A stretch of DNA of 8,213 bases from Chitinophagaceae bacterium. GTDB lineage: Bacteria > Bacteroidota > Bacteroidia > Chitinophagales > Chitinophagaceae. Below, piece by piece: positions 1-5,082 of the stretch. The number at the start of each line of letters is the position of its first letter. Position 1 is the first letter of the stretch. The translations under genes and the position numbers were made by a program. Below the pieces are notes generated by a model. The model did no database searches. It saw only the letters and a program-made list of their open reading frames with translations, and was not told the origin of the DNA. The DNA is taken from positions 1 through 8,213 of the forward strand of contig JAHEZA010000081.1 in the NCBI GenBank assembly GCA_023251335.1, read 5' to 3'.

Positions 1-127
1 CATGGTTTTTTAAAAATCTGTTTTGTGTATTGAATTGCGCACCACGACATGATAAATACTGTTCTTCTTCATCCTTTTTTTGCGCGGCTACTTTGAAATG
101 ATCTTGTTGTAATGGTTTGTTTTTCAT
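1..127 (-). CDS. PA0069-type radical SAM protein, N-terminal fragment
   Basis: This is the first 42 codons of a leftward gene that runs off the left edge. The start is the ATG at 125-127, and the frame is open to base 1. The visible peptide has a charged, lysine- and glutamate-rich lead-in and then the segment RGAQFNTQNRF at about residues 29-39. That RGAQxNxxNRF element is the N-terminal signature I associate with the PA0069/Rv2578c radical SAM proteins, which are related to spore photoproduct lyase. The radical SAM cluster motif (CxxxCxxC) would lie outside the window, so the enzyme class rests on this short signature alone. The gene begins 53 bases after the stop of the upstream 2H phosphoesterase gene on the same strand and may be its operon partner. 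There is no Shine-Dalgarno; the leader is A/T-rich, as is usual in Bacteroidota. The substrate of this family is not known to me. Confidence 0.7.
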   Translation of the reverse strand, partial: MKNKPLQQDHFKVAAQKKDEEEQYLSCRGAQFNTQNRFLKNH

Positions 128-180
128 AGTGAAATTTTTTCTATAGAAACCTTAAATAAGAATTATAAATAAAGCTTGCT

Positions 181-822
181 TTACTGCATAAACAATTCGC
201 CTTGTTTAATATTGACCGGCAAGTTCATAAATTCAAATCGCCGTACAGTTTGATATTTCCCGGTAAGAATATGCCCGCCAGATTGGATTTTCAATGACCT
301 TTTCAACAACAACATTCCATCTGCAATAAAGCTTCCTGTAAAATAGCAATGGCTATAATTGGCCCATCCCTGTTCATATTGCCAGGGCAATAATTTTCTT
401 GCAACAGTCAGGTGAGGGTCATTTATAAAATGAGGTTTGTTGTCTTTATTCAATGTCATTAATTGTTGCGCCGGCCTTAATGCTTTCCCTAAATTCTGAA
501 CCTGCTGTTTGGATTCTACATTAATAAAAATGGTATGACTGGGAAAGCTGCCGTAATCTTTTAAATCGACTTTAAAAGACTTATAACCCGAAGCAATAAT
601 TTTTAAACGATTGATGAACCTTTCTTCCATCATTTCAAACTGAACAAAATTTATCAGTGTAATATGTGGTTTGGAATAAAGCGCTGTAGTTGCTTTATAT
701 TTCTCAAAAAATCCTTTTTTTACCTGCATAATTTTATCGCGCAGATCTTCGTGAGGATTTAATACAAGCAGGTATTCATTATAGTTATATCCGGGTATTT
801 GTTTTAAATTCATAGTATTCAT
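181..822 (-). CDS. 2H phosphoesterase (2'-5' RNA ligase / LigT-like), intact
   Basis: This is a 213-residue protein of the 2H phosphoesterase superfamily, whose members hydrolyse or form 2',5' or cyclic phosphodiester bonds in RNA or nucleotides. Both catalytic HxT motifs are present: KPHIT (H53, T55) and DPHLT (H137, T139). They are 84 residues apart, which suits the two-lobed 2H fold of about 200 residues. Other family-like parts are the EYLLVLNP strand at 16-23 and LLLKRS at 171-176. No signal peptide or membrane segment is seen, so it should be cytoplasmic. It lies 17 bases after the stop of a second, clearly related gene (840-1463), and the two look like a tandem duplication. A start at the second Met (residue 4) is equally possible. 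Bacteroidota homologues are often annotated '2'-5' RNA ligase family' or, misleadingly, 'mutarotase'. The superfamily call is firm; the substrate cannot be told from the sequence. Confidence 0.85.
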   Translation of the reverse strand: MNTMNLKQIPGYNYNEYLLVLNPHEDLRDKIMQVKKGFFEKYKATTALYSKPHITLINFVQFEMMEERFINRLKIIASGYKSFKVDLKDYGSFPSHTIFINVESKQQVQNLGKALRPAQQLMTLNKDNKPHFINDPHLTVARKLLPWQYEQGWANYSHCYFTGSFIADGMLLLKRSLKIQSGGHILTGKYQTVRRFEFMNLPVNIKQGELFMQ

Positions 823-839
823 AGAAGTAATTGTTATTA

Positions 840-1463
840 TTAAGACAAAACAGTACAGGCATTTTCCGCAGGCTGCAGGCTAAACACACTAATGGGCTTG
901 TAGTTATCATACTCATTTCTTCTTTTTAGCAATTGCAATTCATTTACAGTAAAAGAATCATGAAATGTTTTATGGGCGTATTTTTTTAGTGCATTGGCAT
1001 AAATATTTTCCGGAAGATCATCTGCGATGGTAATATGAAGCCTTGAAGTAAATTGTATTGGAGGGCAGGTACATGAAGTAATATAATGATTCAATTCTTT
1101 AAGCGCTGAAGATAATTTTTGAAAAGGCTGCTCATTTTGTACACGCAGATAAATATTATCTGGTGGAAATCCACTGTAATTATTTAATGTGAGGCTAAAT
1201 CCGTGCTGATGGCTGCATATTCGCTGTATCCATCGGCCAAGGGTTTCTTCCATGGCTTCATTTACAAGCAAAGCTGCCACAACCAGTTTAGGATTTTTTT
1301 TAATTATTTCCGGCACCTTATACTCATCATAAAAGAGTTGTTTTTCATTTAAAATTTTTTCATAAACTTCCGGAGCAGGTTGCACTACCAGTAAGTATTC
1401 AGACAGATGGTGCCCATAAATTTCTTTTATAATAGAATTAGAGCAAAAAAAAGAAGTTTTCAT
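840..1463 (-). CDS. 2H phosphoesterase-like paralogue lacking the first HxT motif
   Basis: This 207-residue protein is homologous to the neighbour at 181-822. EYLLVVQP (22-29) matches EYLLVLNP, the MEE motif at 71-73 matches residues 65-67 of the neighbour, and the C-terminal LLKRR (178-182) matches LLKRS. The second catalytic motif is intact as LHITIA (H143, T145). Aligning back from MEE without a gap, the first motif KPHIT of the neighbour becomes NPKLV, so the catalytic His and Thr are Lys59 and Val61. The reading frame is undamaged over its full length, which argues against a simple pseudogene. Since 2H enzymes use both His residues as acid and base, the protein is probably inactive or altered and might bind ligand or pair with its neighbour; that is inference. 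It is the first gene of the apparent leftward operon. The start at 1463 gives an N-terminus that aligns with the neighbour, and no Shine-Dalgarno is present. Confidence 0.75.
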   Translation of the reverse strand: MKTSFFCSNSIIKEIYGHHLSEYLLVVQPAPEVYEKILNEKQLFYDEYKVPEIIKKNPKLVVAALLVNEAMEETLGRWIQRICSHQHGFSLTLNNYSGFPPDNIYLRVQNEQPFQKLSSALKELNHYITSCTCPPIQFTSRLHITIADDLPENIYANALKKYAHKTFHDSFTVNELQLLKRRNEYDNYKPISVFSLQPAENACTVLS

Positions 1464-1471
1464 AATAAGAT

Positions 1472-1502
1472 TTTTGTTGTCAATAATTTTAGTATAAATT
1501 TA
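1472..1502 (+). promoter_or_regulatory. Candidate Bacteroidota-type promoter for the UmuD-like gene
   Basis: A TTTTG at 1472-1476 is followed after 18 bases by TAAATTTA at 1495-1502. This is close to the Bacteroidota sigma consensus TTTG-N19-TAnnTTTG, differing in the last base of the -7 box. It would give a leader of about 25 bases before the ATG at 1535. TAAATTTA is itself a palindrome, and a TTTG lies on the minus strand 17 bases upstream of it, so the same box could also serve the leftward 2H genes. In such AT-rich DNA the match is suggestive only. Confidence 0.35.
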
Positions 1503-1506
1503 CTAA
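1489..1506. promoter_or_regulatory. Inverted repeat TTAGTA-N6-TACTAA, possible operator
   Basis: Perfect 6-bp arms (1489-1494 and 1501-1506) flank a 6-bp spacer in the 71-bp divergent region between the 2H-like gene and the UmuD-like gene. The repeat covers the candidate -7 box at 1495-1502, a position where a dimeric repressor would block transcription both ways. A LexA-type protein would be a natural suspect for a UmuD-like gene, but I know no consensus that fixes this, and the base composition makes chance matches likely. Confidence 0.3.
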
Positions 1507-1534
1507 TTATTTTAGTTAACAAACAAATTTATTT

Positions 1535-1969
1535 ATGCACCACGACAATTTTTATTCAGCTAAATATGGAGGAACCAAGGGTTTCTCACAACAAGATATC
1601 TATACAGCAAATGCCACCGGTTTTGCAGCCGCGGCTGATGATTATATGGAACGCGGCATTGACCTTAATGAAGAACTTATCCGTAATAAGCCGGCCACTT
1701 TTTTTATGCGGGTAAATAGCGACACCTTGAAAGAGTCCGGTATTTACAAAGAAGATGTAGTGATTGTGGACCGTTCTTTGAAACCTGTTAATGGTAAAGT
1801 AATCATTGCGATCCTTAACGGTGATTTGTTAATACGGCGGTTCGAAAAAATAAATAATAAAATTCGTTTGCTGGCAGACGGCGATAAATTATCTCCAATA
1901 AATATTGACGCTTCTTGTGAAGATTTTGGTATTTGGGGAGTGGTTACTTATGTGATTCATAAACCGTGA
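1535..1969 (+). CDS. UmuD-like S24/LexA-family protein with Thr-Arg in place of the Ser-Lys dyad
   Basis: This 144-residue protein is collinear with UmuD, the Pol V accessory subunit that cleaves itself on RecA filaments after DNA damage. Its TGF at 28-30 aligns with the Cys24-Gly25 cleavage site of E. coli UmuD. ADDYMERGIDLNEELI (34-49) matches ADYVEQRIDLNQLLI, and VVIVDRSLKPVNGKVIIAILNG matches the core sheet. The segment SGDSM, with nucleophile Ser60, reads NSDTL here, giving Thr64. The VKKL segment, with general base Lys97, reads IRRF here, giving Arg101. The 37-residue spacing is kept exactly, so the alignment is not in doubt. By family knowledge Ser and Lys are the dyad, so self-cleavage is probably lost or very slow (inference). 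No umuC or dinB gene follows; the next gene downstream is on the other strand. The start is the first ATG after an in-frame stop at 1517-1519. It could act as an uncleavable UmuD-like partner of a polymerase encoded elsewhere. Confidence 0.8.
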   Translation: MHHDNFYSAKYGGTKGFSQQDIYTANATGFAAAADDYMERGIDLNEELIRNKPATFFMRVNSDTLKESGIYKEDVVIVDRSLKPVNGKVIIAILNGDLLIRRFEKINNKIRLLADGDKLSPINIDASCEDFGIWGVVTYVIHKP

Positions 1970-1996
1970 TATCCGGCAACGAAAACGAATTCTTAC

Positions 1997-2032
1997 TCAC
2001 AAAAAATATATTTCAGGAACTGTTTTTTGTGA
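1997..2032. terminator. Inverted repeat after the UmuD-like gene, possible weak terminator
   Basis: TCACAAAAAA at 1997-2006 and TTTTTTGTGA at 2023-2032 form a perfect 10-bp stem with a 16-base loop, starting 28 bases after the UmuD-like stop. The T-run lies in the descending arm rather than after the hairpin and the stem is A/T-rich, so termination strength is doubtful. It sits between convergent genes, where a bidirectional terminator would be expected. The remaining sequence up to 2149 shows nothing else I can name. Confidence 0.35.
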
Positions 2033-2149
2033 AGTTCATTTACATCATGTTGGAAATATACAAAGCGTAAAGTAAAACACTATATAAAAATCTGTCTTAA
2101 AAGTTCGTTTACTGCCATTACAGACCACTGAACAAAAGAGCAAGCAGGC

Positions 2150-2347
2150 TTACAATTTATCCTCCGGTTTCTTATCAAATGATAATAGAATCATCACCAC
2201 TGCGAATACAATAAAGAATATAGCGCTCCATCTGTTTACCGCAGCATGTGCTACTGTCTCATTGAAAAAGCTATAGATCAATAGCAAGATTCCTACGATC
2301 AAAAAAAATGCACCGATAACAAATCGCAGATCAAAAAATTTATTCAT
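2150..2347 (-). CDS. Small two-helix membrane protein, unknown function
   Basis: This 65-residue protein is made almost entirely of two predicted transmembrane helices, roughly residues 8-28 and 41-57, joined by a short polar loop (NETVAHAAVNRW). It has a charged C-terminal tail (DKKPEDKL). I do not recognise a named family. It starts 10 bases after the stop of the sodium:solute symporter gene on the same strand, so the two are probably cotranscribed, and it could be a small accessory or stabilising partner of that transporter; this is inference from position only. The composition and the tight spacing to the upstream gene support a real gene. There is no Shine-Dalgarno before its ATG. Confidence 0.65.
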   Translation of the reverse strand: MNKFFDLRFVIGAFFLIVGILLLIYSFFNETVAHAAVNRWSAIFFIVFAVVMILLSFDKKPEDKL

Positions 2348-2357
2348 TATTATTAAT

Positions 2358-4010
2358 TTAATAGAAGATAATGTTTAAAACCAGGGTAATCACAAGCACT
2401 ATAACGGCTATCCATAAAGGATTTTTGTACCAGATGCGGTTTTTGTCCTGCTGCCGTGGCGTAAGGCTGTAAACCAATCCAACCAATTCTTTTTCCGGTT
2501 TTTTTTCTGTGAAGAAGCTGATTAAAGCCGTTACAATAAAACAAACTATAAACGCAATCCATGCAATGTTAAACGCCTGGCTGGTGCCGGAATAAAAAGT
2601 ATGCAGGTTAGCGATAGAACCCCCTTTACCTTCGGCGACTGTAAGTGAGTAAGTAAGCGCAGCGGCTCCCGTACCGGATAGCAATCCCCAAAAGGCACCA
2701 TTCGCTGTTGATTTTTTCCAAAACATTCCAAGAAGAAAAGTTGCAAACAAAGGAGCATTTACAAATCCAAAAACAAGTTGTAAAAGGTCCATGATACTAT
2801 TAAACCCTCTTGCTACATAAGCCGTTAGAATGGATAATAAAATACCTACAACAGTGGTAGCTTTTCCTACATTCAGATAATGCTTCTCACCTGCATTTGG
2901 TCTGATATGGGTTTGATAAATATCAAAAGTAAATACGGTATTAAATGCTGTTACATTTCCGGCCATACCCGACATAAAGGAGGCAATCAACGCGGTGATT
3001 CCAACTCCAAGAATCCCACTCGGATATAATTTTGAGAGCAACAAAGGAAGTGTCATGTTATAATCTACCTGGCCGTTTACATTTAAAGGAAGTTCAAAAC
3101 CGGAAAATTGTTTTTGCAGCGCTAGCAAAATAATTCCCGGAACAATTACGATCAAAGGCATAAATATTTTGGGTAAAGCGGCAATGATTGGTGTGCGCCG
3201 CGCATCGTTAAGATTGTGTGATATCATCGCTCGTTGTACCACCAGGAAGTCTGTACACCAATATCCAAAAGCAAGCACAAAGCCTAAACCAAATATCATA
3301 CTAAACGCATCCGTACCCATCGGATTTGTTGCGGCACTTCCCATTCCTTTCCAAAGATGCAATTTAGCATTATCCACATTTGCCAAGATACCTTCTAATC
3401 CACCGGCTTGCTGCATCCCAATATACACTAACGGCGCAATGCCAAGCACAATCAAAAAGAATTGAAGCACTTCATTATAAACTGCACTCGTTAATCCGCC
3501 CAAAAAAGTATAAGCCAACACAATGCCTGCTGCCACCCAGATGGACACATTAAAATCCCAACCTAAAATTACCTGCATCAGCATTGCCAATGCATACAAC
3601 GAAATACCCGAAGAAAAAATCGTCATCGCAGCAAAGGTGAACGCATTAAAGGTTCTGGTCTTTTCATCAAAGCGAAATTTCAAATATTCAGGAACACTTC
3701 GCGCTTTGCTTCCATAATAAAAAGGCATCATAAAAAGGCCGAGGAATACCATCGCAAAAACAGCTCCGAGCCAATAGAAATGTGCGGTATATAAACCATA
3801 TTTTGCACCATTGGCAGCCATGCCTAATACTTCCTGTGCGCCAAGGTTTGCTGATATAAATGCAAGGCTGGTAATCCACAAAGGAATATTCCGCCCACTC
3901 ATTAAAAAATCATCCGCAGTTTTTATTCTCTTTTTTAATAAGAACCCAATCCCTAATACAAATAGAAAATAAATTCCAATAATACTGTAATCAATTCCGT
4001 GCAGATTCAT
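2358..4010 (-). CDS. Sodium:solute symporter (SSS family, vSGLT-like)
   Basis: This 550-residue inner-membrane transporter of the SSS family couples uptake of a small solute to a sodium gradient. It aligns over its full length with Vibrio SGLT (about 543 residues) and should have about 14 helices. Landmarks are DDFLMSGRN (33-41), ISANLGAQEVLGM (52-64, the broken first core helix), LGGLTSAVYNEVLQ (170-183, the family signature region), TDFLVVQR (253-260), ASFMSGMAGNVTAFNTVFT (343-361), NAPLFATFLLGMFWKK (418-433), and a final helix at about 532-549. From a remembered vSGLT alignment, the Na2-site serines S364/S365 are Ser347/Gly348 here, and the sugar-contact residues Q69, N260 and K294 are Glu60, Asp254 and Lys281. 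The substrate is therefore uncertain; a sugar or related polyol or acid is a guess. It leads a two-gene unit with the small membrane protein downstream. About 305 bp of non-coding DNA with a palindrome precedes it. Confidence 0.9.
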   Translation of the reverse strand: MNLHGIDYSIIGIYFLFVLGIGFLLKKRIKTADDFLMSGRNIPLWITSLAFISANLGAQEVLGMAANGAKYGLYTAHFYWLGAVFAMVFLGLFMMPFYYGSKARSVPEYLKFRFDEKTRTFNAFTFAAMTIFSSGISLYALAMLMQVILGWDFNVSIWVAAGIVLAYTFLGGLTSAVYNEVLQFFLIVLGIAPLVYIGMQQAGGLEGILANVDNAKLHLWKGMGSAATNPMGTDAFSMIFGLGFVLAFGYWCTDFLVVQRAMISHNLNDARRTPIIAALPKIFMPLIVIVPGIILLALQKQFSGFELPLNVNGQVDYNMTLPLLLSKLYPSGILGVGITALIASFMSGMAGNVTAFNTVFTFDIYQTHIRPNAGEKHYLNVGKATTVVGILLSILTAYVARGFNSIMDLLQLVFGFVNAPLFATFLLGMFWKKSTANGAFWGLLSGTGAAALTYSLTVAEGKGGSIANLHTFYSGTSQAFNIAWIAFIVCFIVTALISFFTEKKPEKELVGLVYSLTPRQQDKNRIWYKNPLWIAVIVLVITLVLNIIFY

Positions 4011-4315
4011 AATAAATTATTGCTTTTGGTTCGGATGCTAATTTGATTTTATTCTTAAAATTTTCGTTATTTTTTTCAATAATTCGCATAAGCGATCAAT
4101 TTGTAGTCTTTCAACGAGCGGCATTTCATAAGTGAAGCCAATCAAAAAATAAAAGTAACTTTTATTTTATAACAATAGGCAACGAGAAAGGCTTTGTTTA
4201 ATATTTTTTATTGATGTGAACAGGACCTACTGATATCGAAAATTATAGAGTAGCTGTTAACAAAATTGACAGATTCTTATTTTTGTAAAAAACATTTTGT
4301 GCCTGATAAGAGATT
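4011..4315. other. Intergenic region upstream of the symporter gene
   Basis: This stretch of about 305 bp lies between the end of the HExxH gene and the start of the symporter gene, both leftward. It must contain the symporter promoter, but I found no good TAnnTTTG match on the minus strand. The only strong structure is the palindrome at 4146-4168. No tRNA-like fold, riboswitch motif or convincing small gene is seen. Confidence 0.5.
4146..4168. promoter_or_regulatory. 23-bp palindrome upstream of the symporter gene
   Basis: The arms AAAATAAAAGT (4146-4156) and ACTTTTATTTT (4158-4168) are perfect reverse complements around a single A at 4157. The centre lies about 147 bases upstream of the symporter ATG. 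Such tight, symmetric dyads are typical of binding sites for dimeric regulators, so control of the symporter is plausible. The high A/T content lowers the weight of the match, and no regulator gene is adjacent. Confidence 0.4.
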
Positions 4316-4597
4316 TCATTCCGCGTTCCTCGCTTCTATTTCATACTTATTATTATAGTATCCGTTTCTCATGCTTTCAACCAGGTATTTAAAGATAAAA
4401 TTTAAAAAGCCATATTTTTTGAATTGACTAATATGGCACATTTCGTGGTTTACCCATTTATCATCTTTCAAAAAATCCTGTCTTGAAACTTGATAAAGAT
4501 GAATGGTTTTTCCAATCACAATGGCAACATTTTCACTTCTTAATTTTTTTGCTGCCAGTTTAGCAATCCATGAATTTTCTTTGATAAGAAATTCCAT
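4316..4597 (-). CDS. Small HExxH zincin-like protein
   Basis: This 93-residue protein has a single clear motif, HEMCH at 51-55 (WVNHEMCHISQF), the zinc-binding HExxH of metallopeptidases: H51 and H55 as ligands and E52 as the catalytic base. About 30 residues later KYEIEARNAE (84-93) offers Glu86 or Glu88 as a third ligand. The layout HExxHxxQ, then aromatic residues, then E-x-E-A, resembles the short putative peptidase domains found in DUF4157-like proteins. There is no signal peptide. Most proteins with such a domain are larger, so this is a minimal version, but the frame is intact. It begins 14 bases after the peroxiredoxin stop and is probably the last gene of a leftward unit M23-peptidase, peroxiredoxin, HExxH. 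Whether it is a working peptidase, and on what, cannot be told. Confidence 0.7.
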   Translation of the reverse strand: MEFLIKENSWIAKLAAKKLRSENVAIVIGKTIHLYQVSRQDFLKDDKWVNHEMCHISQFKKYGFLNFIFKYLVESMRNGYYNNKYEIEARNAE

Positions 4598-4611
4598 CTT
4601 TTGATTTTAGA

Positions 4612-5073
4612 TTAAGAAAGCGCCTTTAAAATTTCTTCGCTATGAATTTTTGATTTAGGCTTTTTAAATACTTTTATGATGACACCTTGTTCATCAATCA
4701 AAAATGTGGTACGGAAAAGGCCCATGTATTTCCTTCCATACATATTCTTTTCGCCCCAGACACCATATTTGTCTATAATTTTTTTATCGGGATCTTCCAG
4801 CAGCGTAAAAGGGAGGTTGTATTTTTCTTCAAACTTTTTGTGCTTCTTTTTGTCGTCGGGACTTACACCCAGCACCACTAATCCTGCTTTCTTAAGCGCT
4901 GTGTAGTTATCCCTTAGGTTGCACGCTTCTATAGTGCATGTCGGTGTATCATCTTCCGGATAGAAATAGAGTACTACTTTTTTGCCCAGAAAATCTTTTA
5001 AGGAAACTACATTTCCATTTTGATCTTTTGTTTTAAAATCAGGGGCTTTATCGCCTTCGGCTAAATGTGTCAT
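4612..5073 (-). CDS. bcp: Thioredoxin-dependent thiol peroxidase, BCP/PrxQ-type peroxiredoxin
   Basis: This 153-residue cytoplasmic peroxiredoxin reduces hydrogen peroxide and organic peroxides using thioredoxin. The thioredoxin-like fold starts with GDKAPDF (7-13) and KKVVLYFYPEDDTPTC. The peroxidatic cysteine is Cys46 in TPTCTIEAC. Thr43 precedes it, and Arg121 in LFRTTFLID is the conserved active-site arginine. The resolving cysteine is Cys51, five residues on, which is the mark of the BCP/PrxQ class. The usual TPGCT is TPTCT here, a mild substitution. The length matches the family (about 150-160 residues). The ATG is 9 bases after the stop of the M23 peptidase gene, and the small HExxH gene follows 14 bases after its own stop, so the three are likely cotranscribed. 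There is no internal promoter that I can identify. Confidence 0.93.
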   Translation of the reverse strand: MTHLAEGDKAPDFKTKDQNGNVVSLKDFLGKKVVLYFYPEDDTPTCTIEACNLRDNYTALKKAGLVVLGVSPDDKKKHKKFEEKYNLPFTLLEDPDKKIIDKYGVWGEKNMYGRKYMGLFRTTFLIDEQGVIIKVFKKPKSKIHSEEILKALS

Positions 5074-5082
5074 TGTTATTTT

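Noticed and set aside
840..1463. The half-site 2H gene could be called a pseudogene.
   Set aside because: The frame is full-length with no stop or frameshift and the fold-defining regions are kept, so a working but non-canonical protein is more likely.
1407..1715. Rightward open frame overlapping the start of the UmuD-like gene and the 2H-like gene.
   Set aside because: It overlaps two genes with clear family matches and has no recognisable motif of its own.
2353..2562. Short minus-strand open frame overlapping the 3' end of the symporter gene.
   Set aside because: It is an out-of-frame shadow of the symporter, whose C-terminal helix matches the family.
4076..4129. 17-codon minus-strand open frame (MKCRSLKDYKLIAYANY) upstream of the symporter, possible leader peptide.
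   Set aside because: Too short to distinguish from chance; no attenuator structure or start signal supports it.
4278..4285. TATTTTTG, an exact -7 consensus match on the plus strand.
   Set aside because: No -33 TTTG at the right distance and no rightward gene after it; the next gene is leftward. Probably chance in AT-rich DNA.
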